A stretch of DNA of 64,000 nucleotides from Nocardiopsis sp. NRRL B-16309 (GTDB lineage: Bacteria; Actinomycetota; Actinomycetes; Streptosporangiales; Streptosporangiaceae): positions 30,002 through 94,001 of the forward strand of contig NZ_LGEC01000066.1 of NCBI RefSeq assembly GCF_001279585.1, read 5' to 3'. The stretch's first letter is position 1, and the number at the start of each line of letters is the position of its first letter. The position numbers and the translations under genes are program-made. This document shows, piece after piece, positions 48,035 through 56,581 of the stretch. The notes beneath the pieces are model-generated. The model was not told where the DNA came from, made no database searches, and worked only from the letters and a program-made list of their open reading frames with translations.

Positions 48035-49695
48035 GATCGCAGGGTTCCTTTGCTGGTCGTGGTGTCGGTGGGCGTGGTGCCCGGTTCCGCCGGGATGGTC
48101 TCCTCGACCGGTTCGAGCGATGCGCGCAGAGGTACCTCCCTGATGAACACGGCTAGGACGAGCCCGATGGCGAGCATCGGGATGAGCAAGGCGAACACCG
48201 GGGTGAGCGCGTCGTTGTACGCGCCGACGACGACCTCGCGCAGGGCGTCCGGCATGCCGTTGACCAGCTCGGGCGTGAACGAGTTGGCGTCACCCGTCTG
48301 GCCGCCCGCGGGCAGCCGCTCGGCGAGCAGGTCGGTCAGGCGGGAGGTGAACAGGGCACCGACGACCGCTGCGCCGAGTGAGGCTCCGATCTCGCGGAAG
48401 AAGTTGTTCGCGCCGGTGGCGGTGCCGACCTGGCGGTCGGGAAAGGAGTTCTGGACGACCAGGACGAGGATCTGCATGGCCAGACCCACGCCCGAGCCGA
48501 CGACGAAGAGGTAGGCGAGCGGTACCCAGAGCGGCGTGGCCGGCGTGAGGGTGGACAGCAGCCACAGGCCGACACCGAGAACGATCATGCTGGCGATCGG
48601 CATCCACTTGTACCGGCCGGTCCTGGCGGCGAGCTGCCCGGTGGTGAGGGCGGTCGCCATCAGGCCGAGGATCATCGGGATCATGAGCAGCCCCGAGACC
48701 GTCGCGTCGACCCCGGCGACCATCTGCAGGTAGGTCGGCAGGTAGGCGATCGTGCCGAACATCGCGACGCCGACGAACAGTCCCGCCGAGGTCGCCAGGA
48801 CGAAGTTGCGGTTGCGGAACACCGAGAGCGGAATGATCGGCTCGGCGGCCCTGTGCTCGGCCAGGACGAAGGCGGCACTGAAGACCACCGCCAGGACGAT
48901 CAGTGCGTTGATCGTGGGCGATCCCCACTCGTGCTCGGTGCCGCCCCACGACGCGACCAGGATGATCGAGGTGACCGCGATCGCCATCGTGATCGTGCCC
49001 CACACGTCGAACCGGACCTTCGTGTGGTGCCTGGGCAGGCGCAGGAACACCGCGGCCAACGCGATGGCGGCGAGACCCAGGGGGATGTTGATCCAGAACG
49101 CCCACCGCCAGCCGATGCTCTCGGTGAACCATCCGCCCAGCAGCGGTCCGGCGACGCTGGAGACGCCGAACACGGCGCCCATCACGCCCATGTACTTCGA
49201 GCGCTCCCGGACCGGGACGACGTCGGCGATGATCGCCTGGGACAGGATCATCAGCCCGCCGCCGCCGATGCCCTGAACCGCGCGGGCGACGATCAGCCAG
49301 GTCATGTCCTGGGCCAGGCCGCCGATCACGGATCCGACGAGAAAGACGGTCAGCGCACCGATGAACAGGCCCTTGCGGCCCAACAGGTCACCGAGCTTGC
49401 CGTAGATCGGCATCATGATCGTGGCGGCGACGAGGTAGGCCGTGGTGACCCACAGCATGTGGTTCACCCCGTGCAGTTCGCCCACGATCGTCGGCAGCGC
49501 GGTGGAGAAGATGGTCTGGTCCAGCGAGGACAGCAGCATCGAGACGAGCAGGCCCGCGGACACCAGCAGGACGCGGCGTCGGGCCGTCGACCGCCCTGCC
49601 GTCGACCGCCCTGCCGTCGGCCGTTCGGGATCGGTGGTCTGGGCCGCGTTCGGGATACCGCCCGCGGTCGCGGGCTCGGGGTGGGACGAGGTCAT
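48031..49695 (-). CDS. DHA2-family MFS drug exporter (14 TM)
   Basis: A 554-residue EmrB/QacA-type transporter with 14 membrane segments. Family motifs: SMLLSSLDQTIFSTALPTIV (motif D1), YGKLGDLLGRKGLFIGALTV (motif A), ARAVQGIGGGGLMILSQAII (motif B), GVSSVAGPLLGGWFTESIGW (motif C). The N-terminal 40 residues are polar and include a duplicated TAGRS repeat; the C-terminal tail is Thr/Pro-rich. It probably expels a cationic or amphipathic drug using the proton gradient. The operator at 49753 lies 58 bp upstream of the start, linking it to the adjacent two-component system. Confidence 0.94.
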   Translation of the reverse strand: MTSSHPEPATAGGIPNAAQTTDPERPTAGRSTAGRSTARRRVLLVSAGLLVSMLLSSLDQTIFSTALPTIVGELHGVNHMLWVTTAYLVAATIMMPIYGKLGDLLGRKGLFIGALTVFLVGSVIGGLAQDMTWLIVARAVQGIGGGGLMILSQAIIADVVPVRERSKYMGVMGAVFGVSSVAGPLLGGWFTESIGWRWAFWINIPLGLAAIALAAVFLRLPRHHTKVRFDVWGTITMAIAVTSIILVASWGGTEHEWGSPTINALIVLAVVFSAAFVLAEHRAAEPIIPLSVFRNRNFVLATSAGLFVGVAMFGTIAYLPTYLQMVAGVDATVSGLLMIPMILGLMATALTTGQLAARTGRYKWMPIASMIVLGVGLWLLSTLTPATPLWVPLAYLFVVGSGVGLAMQILVLVVQNSFPDRQVGTATGANNFFREIGASLGAAVVGALFTSRLTDLLAERLPAGGQTGDANSFTPELVNGMPDALREVVVGAYNDALTPVFALLIPMLAIGLVLAVFIREVPLRASLEPVEETIPAEPGTTPTDTTTSKGTLRS

Positions 49696-49752
49696 GTCCC
49701 AACTCTGGCCGCCGGCCCTGGTGCGCCACGTCCACCAGGCGCGGCATCTTCA

Positions 49753-49785
49753 GTACAGCGATCGCGGTACGCGCGCGGCTGTACG
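49753..49785. promoter_or_regulatory. Operator upstream of MFS-SDR, matching the one at 51742
   Basis: GTACAGCGATCGCGGTACG at 49753-49771, continuing CG, is identical to 51745-51765 at 20 of 21 positions. A further half-site CGCGGCTGTACG follows at 49774-49785, as one does at the other promoter. Confidence 0.75.
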
Positions 49786-49803
49786 CAGGCCCCCGGACGG
49801 TCC

Positions 49804-50481
49804 TCAGGCCCCGCCCGGGGCCAGCATCCCGCTCTCGTAGGCGAGGATCACCAGCTGTGCCCGGTCGTGGGCATAGAGCTTGGCCATGATGCGGTTGACG
49901 TGGGTCTTGGCGGTGTGCGGCGAGATCACCAGCTCGTCGGCGATCTCCTGGTTCGATCGACCGCGAGCGACCAGGAGCAATACCTCCCGTTCCCGGTCGG
50001 TCAGGTGCGCCAGTGTCGGTGGCACAGCCACCCCGGCACCGGGCGAGGTGGGGTCGGACAGCACGTACTTGGTGATCAGGGAGCGTGTGGCGGAGGGTGA
50101 GAGCAGGGCGTCACCCGCGTGTACGGCCCGCACGGCTCTGGTGATCTCGTCGGGTTCGGCGCCCTTGCCGATGAAACCACTCGCCCCCGCCCGCAGTGCC
50201 GCGATGAGGTACTCGTCCTCTTCGAAGGTGGTCAGGATGAGCACCCGGGTGTTCTCCAGCGACGGCACCGCGCAGATGGCCTTCGTGGCCTCGATCCCGT
50301 CGAGTTCGGGCATCCGGATGTCCATCAGCACGATGTCCGGCTGGAGCGAGGTCGCCAGGGTGACCGCGTCGCGCCCGTTCACTGCCTCCCCCACCACGGA
50401 GAGGTCCGCCTCGTTGTCCAGGATCTCCCGCACCGCCCGGCGGATGAGGACCTGGTCGTCGACGATCAGCACGGTGGTCAT
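49804..50481 (-). CDS. NarL/LuxR-family response regulator
   Basis: A 225-residue regulator. Receiver domain: TVLIVDDQVLIRRAVREILD with Asp8/Asp9, phospho-acceptor Asp54 in IVLMDIRMPELDGIEATKAI, LILTTFEEDEYLIAALRAGA and the Lys of GFIGKGAEPDEI. The output domain is a LuxR HTH: LTDREREVLLLVARGRSNQE, IADELVISPHTAKTHVNRIM. Overlaps the kinase gene by 4 bp. Its likely binding site is the CGTACCGCGATCGCGGTACG-type palindrome before both the exporter operons. Confidence 0.94.
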   Translation of the reverse strand: MTTVLIVDDQVLIRRAVREILDNEADLSVVGEAVNGRDAVTLATSLQPDIVLMDIRMPELDGIEATKAICAVPSLENTRVLILTTFEEDEYLIAALRAGASGFIGKGAEPDEITRAVRAVHAGDALLSPSATRSLITKYVLSDPTSPGAGVAVPPTLAHLTDREREVLLLVARGRSNQEIADELVISPHTAKTHVNRIMAKLYAHDRAQLVILAYESGMLAPGGA

Positions 50482-51686
50482 CTTCTGTTCTCCTTCGCCA
50501 GGGGCAGTGTCGCGGCGACACGGTAGCCGCCGGGCATCTGCCCGGTCTCCACCGTGCCGCGGACCGATGCGACGCGCTCCCGCAGGCCGGTCAGTCCATG
50601 CCCGCCCAGCGGCTCCACGGCCGGCGGGTCCTGCGGAGCGGGCAGGACCGGATTGGTCACCACGATGCGTACATGCTGGTCCTGGACCTCGATCAGGACA
50701 TGGGACCGGTGCTCGGCTCCGTGCTTGTGCGCGTTGGTCAGGGCTTCCTGGATCACCCGGTAGGCGACCAGGTCGACCGCGCCGGTGACACGGCCGAGAT
50801 CGCCTTCCAGGCGCACGTGGACCGAGAGGCCCGCTTCGCCGAAGCGCCGCACGAGCTCATCCAGCCGCGACAGGCCGGGCTGGGGGGTGACACCCGCCGC
50901 GGACTCGTCGCCGTCGGCGCGCAGCACGGCCATCAGGTCACCGATCTCTCCCAGCACCGTGCGGGCGGCGGTCCGAATCGAGCCCAGGGCTTCCTTGGAC
51001 TTCTCGGGCCGGGTGTCCATGGCCGACGTGGCCACCCCGGCGTTGAGGCTGATCACGGAGATCTGGTGCGCGACGGCGTCGTGCAGGTCGCGTGCGATCC
51101 GCAGCCGCTCCTCGGTGACGCGTCTCTTCGCCTCGGCGTCCCGGCTCTGTTCCGCCCGCACGGCACGCTCGGTCATGGCCCGAATGAACTCCCTCCGGGA
51201 CCGGGAGGCGTCTCCGGCGGCCGTGGCGAAGGCGATCGTCGCGGCGAACTGGAGGTTGCGCGGGTCCAGAAGGCCGCCGAGCCCCGACACAGGGCTCAGG
51301 AGCACGGTCGTCAGGACCGCGAACGCCGCCGCGATCACGGTGGTGCGCCGCGTCGACCGGTGGGCGACGCCGAACATGGCGATGGACGTCGCGAAGACGA
51401 CACCGGGCGCGAAGGTTCCGGACAGGGCCGCGAGGCCGTACAACGCGAGGCACACCAGGAGGACCGGGATCGGCCACCGCCGTCGTAGCGGGAGCACCAG
51501 GGCGGGAGCGAGGACCGCGGCGATCGCGAGGACGCCCTCGGGCGGGTCGTCCCCGGGGAAGGGTACGAACACCGGGACCGCGACAAGTGCCGCGGCGATC
51601 AGGTCCTTGACCCACGGCGGCACTCGCGAACGACCGCTCGCGGCGCCGGTCGAGGGGTCGGCCGCCGTCTCCACGGGCCATCTCAT
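50478..51686 (-). CDS. NarL-type sensor histidine kinase (HisKA_3)
   Basis: A 402-residue membrane kinase. The N-terminal 155 residues carry four to five membrane segments (DLIAAALVAVPVFVPF; GVLAIAAVLAPALVLPL; IPVLLVCLALYGLAAL; TVIAAAFAVLTTVLL), with only short loops outside, so it is likely an intramembrane sensor of envelope or drug stress. The dimerisation helix EERLRIARDLHDAVAHQISV has phospho-His202; the HATPase domain has LVAYRVIQEALTNAHKHG and GGHGLTGLRERVASVRG. Divergent from the ABC exporter and coupled to the response regulator by a 4-bp overlap. Confidence 0.94.
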   Translation of the reverse strand: MRWPVETAADPSTGAASGRSRVPPWVKDLIAAALVAVPVFVPFPGDDPPEGVLAIAAVLAPALVLPLRRRWPIPVLLVCLALYGLAALSGTFAPGVVFATSIAMFGVAHRSTRRTTVIAAAFAVLTTVLLSPVSGLGGLLDPRNLQFAATIAFATAAGDASRSRREFIRAMTERAVRAEQSRDAEAKRRVTEERLRIARDLHDAVAHQISVISLNAGVATSAMDTRPEKSKEALGSIRTAARTVLGEIGDLMAVLRADGDESAAGVTPQPGLSRLDELVRRFGEAGLSVHVRLEGDLGRVTGAVDLVAYRVIQEALTNAHKHGAEHRSHVLIEVQDQHVRIVVTNPVLPAPQDPPAVEPLGGHGLTGLRERVASVRGTVETGQMPGGYRVAATLPLAKENRR

Positions 51687-51741
51687 GAGCTCATTGTGTC
51701 AGGCAGCGGTGCGGGCGGGCGTCCCCCGAACGCAGCATGCG

Positions 51742-51776
51742 CGCGTACCGCGATCGCGGTACGCGACCGCGGTACG
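51742..51776. promoter_or_regulatory. 24-bp palindromic operator between the kinase and the ABC exporter
   Basis: CGTACCGCGATCGCGGTACG (51744-51763) is a perfect palindrome, extendable by two bases on each side to 51742-51765; a third half-site CCGCGGTACG follows to 51776. It serves the divergent kinase and ABC promoters. Confidence 0.8.
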
Positions 51777-51879
51777 AAGTGTCCGCGTCGGGGTGACGTC
51801 CCGGAACGGAGCGGTCGCGACGATAAGGGCATCCGGGCCATCCCCCGGACAGAAGCAAGCCCAGTACCGAGGAGCCCGC

Positions 51880-52578
51880 ATGGACACCCCGATCATCTCG
51901 GCCAGGAACGTACGCAAGTCGTACGGTCGCGGCCCCAACCGCTTCGATGCGCTGAAGGGCGTCGACTTCGACATCCACGAAGGCGAGAGCGTCGCTATCC
52001 TCGGCAAGAGCGGGTCGGGCAAATCGACCCTGATGCACGTCCTGGCCCTGCTCGACGCTCCCACCAGCGGCTCGGTCGAACTCCAGGGAGTCGACACGCA
52101 CACCCTCAAGGGCCGTCGACTGAACCGGACCCGCAACCGGACCTTCGGGTTCGTGTTCCAGCAGTTCTTCCTCACCGCGAACTCCTCGGTACTGGAGAAC
52201 GTGATCCTGCCGATGAAGATCGCCGGCGTGGGCCGCCGGGAGCGCAAACGGCGCGGTCTGGCGGCGCTCGAACAGCTCGAGCTGGCGGACAAGGCCAGGA
52301 ACAAGGCGGTCGACCTCTCCGGCGGACAGAAGCAGCGGTCGGTGATCGCCCGCGCCCTGGTGAACAACCCGCGTATCATCTTCGCCGACGAGCCCACCGG
52401 GAACCTCGACACCACCACCGGTGGTGTGGTCGAGGACATCCTGTTCGGACTGAACCGGGAGAACGGCATCACCCTCATCGTGGTCACCCACGACGAGGAG
52501 CTGGCCGCGCGGTGCGACCGCCGCATCGTCATCCGCGACGGAATGCTGGTCGAGGACTCCAAGCTGGTGACGGCGTGA
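51880..52578 (+). CDS. MacB/LolD-type ABC transporter ATP-binding protein
   Basis: A 232-residue ATPase: Walker A VAILGKSGSGKSTLMHVLAL, Q-loop FGFVFQQFFLTANSSVLENV, signature AVDLSGGQKQRSVIARALVN, Walker B IIFADEPTGNLDTTTGG and the H-loop VVTHDEELAARC. It belongs to the MacB/FtsE/LolD class that drives extracytoplasmic MacB-type permeases. Coupled to the permease by a 4-bp GTGA overlap. GAGGAG lies before ATG 51880, and the shared operator is about 115 bp upstream. Confidence 0.95.
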   Translation: MDTPIISARNVRKSYGRGPNRFDALKGVDFDIHEGESVAILGKSGSGKSTLMHVLALLDAPTSGSVELQGVDTHTLKGRRLNRTRNRTFGFVFQQFFLTANSSVLENVILPMKIAGVGRRERKRRGLAALEQLELADKARNKAVDLSGGQKQRSVIARALVNNPRIIFADEPTGNLDTTTGGVVEDILFGLNRENGITLIVVTHDEELAARCDRRIVIRDGMLVEDSKLVTA

Positions 52579-53885
52579 ACGTCCTCGACCTGATCGGATC
52601 CGCGGTCTCCAACACGTTCCGCTCCAAGACCCGCACTGTCCTCACCGTCCTCGCGATCTTCGTCGGCGCGTTCACACTCACCCTCACCAACGGTCTGGGC
52701 ACCGGCATCAACGCCTACGTCGACGACACGGTCACCTCGATCGGCGCGTCCGACGTCATGACCGTCACCACGGCCAGTGAGGACTCGGACCCGATGGGCG
52801 GGACCGACTCCGAACCGACCGAGTACGACCCGGACACCGTGGCCAGCGCAGTGGGCGGCGTCCCCGGACAGACGGTGGTCGCCCTCACCCCTGAGGACCT
52901 CGGCACCCTGGCCGACGTCGAGGGCGTCCTGGACGTGCAGGCCACCAAGCCGATCTCGCCCGACTACATCCAGCACGGTGACGGTACGCAGTACGTGGTC
53001 GGCGTCGGCAGCCTGGTGACCGGGCAGACCATCCAGCTCGCCGCGGGATCCGAACCCGACGACACCTCCGACGAGCTCCAGCTCGTGCTCCCCGTCACCT
53101 ACGTCGAACCGCTCGGTTTCGCGGACGACACCGCGGCGGTCGGGGAGACCGTCTCCATCTCGATCACCGACGCCGAGCGCACGCAACACACGATCGACGC
53201 GGAGATCGTCGGTGTGGCCGAGGAGGGCCTCGCCTCACCCACCGGCGCGAGCATCGTGCCGAACGAGGCACTCACCAGCGAGCTGTTCTCGACGCAGAAC
53301 ATCGGTGTGCCCACCGACGAGCAGGAGCGCTACGCCCAGGCGAGCATCTGGTTCAGCCCTGACGCCACCGACCAAGACGTCACCGACCTCAAGGCCGCAC
53401 TCGCCGACGCCGGATACACCGGCACCACCGTGGACGATCAGCTCGGCGCCATCACGACGGTCATCGACGCCATCGTGCTGGTCCTGAACGCCTTCGCGGT
53501 CATCGCTCTGCTGGCCGCGAGCTTCGGCATCGTGAACACCCTCTACATGTCGGTGCAGGAACGCACCCGCGAGATCGGTCTGATGAAGGCCATGGGCACG
53601 GGGAGCGGCAAGGTGTTCGGCCTGTTCAGCCTCGAAGCGGTCTTCATCGGCTTCCTCGGCAGCGCCATCGGCGCGGGCCTGGCGATGCTCGTCGGCACCG
53701 CGATCAGCTCCAACCTGTCCGGAGCGCTGCTCTCCGACCTGCCGGGCCTCACCCTCATCGCCTTCGACCCGGCATCGATCGCCGTCATCGTCCTGATCGT
53801 GATGGCCATCGCGTTCCTCGCCGGGACGCTCCCCGCCGCCCGCGCCGCCCGCGCCGACCCGGTCACCTCGCTGCGCTACGAGTAG
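52575..53885 (+). CDS. MacB-like ABC permease
   Basis: A 436-residue permease of the FtsX/MacB type: one N-terminal membrane helix (VLTVLAIFVGAFTLTLTNGL), a periplasmic-like extracellular MacB_PCD domain of about 250 residues rich in Asp and Thr, and three C-terminal helices (VLVLNAFAVIALLAASFGIV; AVFIGFLGSAIGAGLAMLVG; IAVIVLIVMAIAFLAGTLPA). YMSVQERTREIGLMKAMG and the final AARADPVTSLRYE are family hallmarks. These mechanotransmission pumps act on peptides, antibiotics or lipids outside the membrane. Control by the neighbouring two-component system resembles Bce-like antibiotic-peptide modules. Confidence 0.93.
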   Translation: MNVLDLIGSAVSNTFRSKTRTVLTVLAIFVGAFTLTLTNGLGTGINAYVDDTVTSIGASDVMTVTTASEDSDPMGGTDSEPTEYDPDTVASAVGGVPGQTVVALTPEDLGTLADVEGVLDVQATKPISPDYIQHGDGTQYVVGVGSLVTGQTIQLAAGSEPDDTSDELQLVLPVTYVEPLGFADDTAAVGETVSISITDAERTQHTIDAEIVGVAEEGLASPTGASIVPNEALTSELFSTQNIGVPTDEQERYAQASIWFSPDATDQDVTDLKAALADAGYTGTTVDDQLGAITTVIDAIVLVLNAFAVIALLAASFGIVNTLYMSVQERTREIGLMKAMGTGSGKVFGLFSLEAVFIGFLGSAIGAGLAMLVGTAISSNLSGALLSDLPGLTLIAFDPASIAVIVLIVMAIAFLAGTLPAARAARADPVTSLRYE

Positions 53886-53903
53886 GACGCACGCGGCATG
53901 ACT

Positions 53904-53923
53904 GCCGGCCGACCTGGGCCGGC
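53904..53923 (+). terminator. Hairpin after the ABC permease
   Basis: GCCGGCC-GACCTG-GGCCGGC, 18 bp past the stop. Confidence 0.55.
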
Positions 53924-54064
53924 CTCCATCACACCCGGAACGGGACGGTCTCTCCTTCCATGGTGCGGTGGCGTTATAGACCACGGGTTGCTTCGTCTTG
54001 CGCGCAAGGCACACATCGGTGGAGGGGGTGGCATGGCGGCGCGAGAGGAAGCACGGCCGGACGA

Positions 54065-54722
54065 GTGGCGGCGGTGATCGCCGACTGCGGTGTGATCGTG
54101 GCGGAGTTCTTCGACGCTGGGTGTTCGCGTCAGGTGATGTGGGATCAGCGTCCTGAGGCGGCGGCGTTGCTGGTGGCGGCGACCAGCAGCGAGCGGTCCT
54201 TCGACGCGATCGTGGTGGGCGATGCATCGGGCGCTGATCGGGAGCGCAACCCGCACCGCTCGGGACAGGCGTGGACGGTGCAGACCCTGGCCGCGATCCT
54301 GAGCAACCCCCGTTGCACCGGTCGCCAGGTCTGGCAACGGCACCCGGCCAGCCACTCCGCCCGCGCCTCTGGCTCGGGCAATTCTCCAGCGGAGGAGCAG
54401 GGACAGGAGTGGGCGGTCTCGAAAAAGGCCGCGCATCCGGAGTTGGTCAGTGAGAGGGACTTCGTCGCGGTCCAGGCGGTGCGTGCGGGCCGCCTGACCA
54501 AGGACGGGCGGGTTCGCGAGTACCTGTGTGCCGGGCTGCTGCTCTGCCGGATGTGCGGTCGGCGGATGGATGCGCACTGGGTCAATGACCGGCCGGGGTA
54601 CCGGTGTCGCCGCGGCGGAGGGCGCCGTCGCGATGTGTCGCGCCCAACGCACCACGGCCGTGCTCGACGCCGTCGAGGCGCAGCTGACCGCCCTCATGCG
54701 AGCCGTGACCGAAGGCCGGTGA
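54065..54722 (+). pseudogene. Large serine recombinase, decayed
   Basis: Fragments of a phage/ICE-type serine recombinase. First comes resolvase-domain sequence VIADCGVIVAEFFDAGCSRQ, then PEAAALLVAATSSERSFDAI without the N-terminal catalytic serine region. A deletion joins this to the recombinase domain: AWTVQTLAAILSNPRCTGRQ, VWQRHP, and the zinc ribbon LVSERDFVAVQAVRAGRLTK, YLCAGLLLCRMCGRRMDAHW, NDRPGYRCR. After that the frame shifts, and no coiled-coil end remains. It lies directly beside tRNA-Leu at the right end of the putative island and may be the remains of its own integrase. Confidence 0.75.
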
Positions 54723-54737
54723 AGGCCGTTCGGCCAC

Positions 54738-54766
54738 AAAAAAACCCCTGCAATGAGCAGGGGTTT
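54738..54766 (-). terminator. Rho-independent terminator of tRNA-Leu
   Basis: On the minus strand, a 10-bp stem (AAACCCCTGC with GCAGGGGTTT, 5-base loop) ends in seven T. It starts 12 bases beyond the tRNA 3' end. Confidence 0.85.
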
Positions 54767-54777
54767 CTCTGGTGATC

Positions 54778-54865
54778 TGGTGTCCGAGGGGGGACTTGAA
54801 CCCCCATGCCCTATACGGGCACTAGCACCTCAAGCTAGCGCGTCTACCTATTCCGCCACCCGGAC
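54778..54865 (-). tRNA. tRNA-Leu (anticodon GAG)
   Basis: Minus strand, 88 bases including an encoded CCA. Acceptor GTCCGGG pairs with CTCGGAC (one G-U); anticodon arm CTAGC-TTGAGGT-GCTAG gives GAG, reading CUC, the main leucine codon in such a genome; a long variable arm (GTGCCCGTATAGGGCAT) marks it as class II; T arm GGGGG-TTCAAGT-CCCCC. Its 3' end is duplicated at 43206, so it is the likely integration target of the island to its left. Confidence 0.95.
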
Positions 54866-55010
54866 AGGGTGTGTTCGGCACTCCTCCGCGCCGGACAGGA
54901 CAACCATAGCAAAAGCCGGGACCTGTCCGAACCATGTTTTCCGGCGGGGGGTGGCCATGGCAGGGTCGGAGGGACAGGTAGGGCACGGCGCGGTGGGACG
55001 GGAGCGGCAG

Positions 55011-56333
55011 ATGCCGGACACGGACAGCGGACTGAGCGCGGCGGAGGTCGAGGTCGTCGACCTGTGCAGGGAGCTCATCGAGATCGACACCTCCAACTAC
55101 GGCGACCACTCCGGGCCGGGGGAGCGCAAGGCGGCGGAGTACGTCGCGGGCAGGCTCGACGAGGTGGGTGTCGAGTCGACCATCTACGAGAAGCACCCCG
55201 GGCGCAGCAACGTGGTGGCGCGGATCGCGGGCGAGGACTCCAGCCGCCCGCCCCTGCTGATCCACGGCCACCTGGACGTCGTCCCGGCGGCGCCCGAGGA
55301 CTGGACCCACCACCCCTTCGCGGGCGAGGTGACCGACGGGTGCGTGTGGGGCCGCGGCGCCATCGACATGAAGAACATGAACGCCATGGTCCTGGCCATG
55401 CTGCGCCAGCGCCTGCGCGAAGGGCGCCGCCCCCCGCGCGACATCGTGCTGGCCTTCCTCGCCGACGAGGAGGCCGGCGGTACCTGGGGCGCCCAGTACC
55501 TGGTGGACGAGCACCCCGAACTCTTCGCCGACTGCGACTCCGCGATCAGCGAGGTCGGCGGCTTCTCCTTCACGGTCGAGGAGAACCGGCGCCTCTACCT
55601 GGTGGAGACCGCGGAGAAGGGCATCGCCTGGATGAAGCTGACCGCGCGCGGCACCGCCGGGCACGGGTCGATGGTCAACACCGACAACGCGGTCACCGAA
55701 CTGGCGGCGGCCGTGGCCAGGCTCGGCGAGCACGAGTTCCCCGTCCAGCTCACGCCGACCGTGCGGACCTTCCTGGAGGAGGTCTGCGAGGCGTTCGGGA
55801 TCGAGTTCGACGAGCGCGACGTGGACGCCACGGTCGCCAGGCTCGGTCCGATCGCGCGGATGATCGGCGCCACGCTGCGCAACACCCTCAACCCCACGGT
55901 GCTCGGCGGCGGATACAAGGCCAACGTCATTCCGGGCGAGGCCACCGCCCAGGTGGACGGCCGCTTCCTGCCCGGGTCCGAGGACGAGTACTTCGCCGTG
56001 ATCGACCGGCTGCTCGGCCCCAAGGTCGACCGCGAGTTCATCCACCACCTGCCCGCGGTGGAGACCCCCTTCGAGGGCGGCCTGGTCAGCGCGATGTCGG
56101 AGTCCCTGCTGGCCGAGGACCCCGGCGCCAAGGCGGTGCCGTACTGCCTGTCGGGCGGGACGGACGCCAAGAGCTTCTCCCGGCTGGGCGTGCGCAACTA
56201 CGGCTTCGCCCCGCTCAAGCTTCCCCCGGAGCTGGACTTCGCCGGCATGTTCCACGGCGTCGACGAGCGCGTTCCCGTGGACGGCCTCCAGTTCGGCGTG
56301 CGCGTGCTGGACCGGTTCGTCGGCCTGAGCTGA
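55011..56333 (+). CDS. M20 family metallopeptidase (ArgE/DapE-like)
   Basis: A 440-residue zinc hydrolase that cleaves an amide in a peptide or N-acyl amino acid. Metal ligands: His87 and Asp89 in LLIHGHLDVVPAAPEDWTHH, Asp119 in WGRGAIDMKNMNAMVLAM, Glu153/Glu154 in VLAFLADEEAGGTWGAQ (base and ligand), and a His in FAGMFHGVDERVPVDGLQ. The dimerisation domain insert starts at AEKGIAWMKLTARGTAGHGS. ATG 55011 with GGGAG 6 bp upstream is chosen; ATG 54957 would add 18 residues unlike the family. A G/C hairpin follows the stop. Confidence 0.92.
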   Translation: MPDTDSGLSAAEVEVVDLCRELIEIDTSNYGDHSGPGERKAAEYVAGRLDEVGVESTIYEKHPGRSNVVARIAGEDSSRPPLLIHGHLDVVPAAPEDWTHHPFAGEVTDGCVWGRGAIDMKNMNAMVLAMLRQRLREGRRPPRDIVLAFLADEEAGGTWGAQYLVDEHPELFADCDSAISEVGGFSFTVEENRRLYLVETAEKGIAWMKLTARGTAGHGSMVNTDNAVTELAAAVARLGEHEFPVQLTPTVRTFLEEVCEAFGIEFDERDVDATVARLGPIARMIGATLRNTLNPTVLGGGYKANVIPGEATAQVDGRFLPGSEDEYFAVIDRLLGPKVDREFIHHLPAVETPFEGGLVSAMSESLLAEDPGAKAVPYCLSGGTDAKSFSRLGVRNYGFAPLKLPPELDFAGMFHGVDERVPVDGLQFGVRVLDRFVGLS

Positions 56334-56340
56334 TTCCGGG

Positions 56341-56366
56341 CGGCCCGCGCCGACGGGCGCGGGCCG
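56341..56366 (+). terminator. Terminator after the M20 peptidase
   Basis: CGGCCCGCGCC-GACG-GGCGCGGGCCG, an 11-bp perfect stem with a tetraloop, 7 bp past the stop. Confidence 0.7.
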
Positions 56367-56581
56367 CCGCGCGACCGGAATGCGGCACCTCTGACGGAAA
56401 GTCCTCGGCACGTTTCCCGATCACGTGCATGTTCACCCAGCGTGATGCTACGGTTGCTTTCAGTTCGACGATGTCGTGGTTCCGCGCTCGCGTCAGTGTG
56501 CGCCCGAATCCGGCTCAGGCGGACGATCCCGGTGCGCGACCGCCCGGGACCGCGTAGCAGGAACGAGACGAGGGGGCATGC

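Larger units (their letters stand above)
43197..54797. mobile_element. Probable degraded integrated island at tRNA-Leu(GAG)
   Basis: Bounded on the right by an intact tRNA-Leu and on the left by an 18-bp exact copy of that tRNA's 3' end in the same orientation, the layout left by integration into a tRNA 3' end. Inside are remnants of DUF2637 genes (common in actinobacterial conjugative elements), a serine recombinase remnant next to the tRNA, several truncated genes, and intact cargo: PadR/SnoaL, a hydrolase, SDR-MFS, a two-component system and a MacB-like ABC exporter. No intact integrase or transfer gene remains. Boundaries are inferred from the repeats. Confidence 0.55.

Noticed and set aside
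49560..49620. 15-bp repeat in the MFS N-terminus considered as a regulatory site
   Set aside because: It only codes a duplicated TAGRS stretch in a disordered tail.
53960..54775. Recombinase as one intact frame running up to tRNA-Leu
   Set aside because: It lacks the catalytic N-terminus, has a deletion in the middle, loses the family sequence after the zinc ribbon and runs into the tRNA terminator; treated as a pseudogene.
54753..55010. Extended N-terminus of the M20 peptidase
   Set aside because: It would read through the tRNA-Leu gene antisense.
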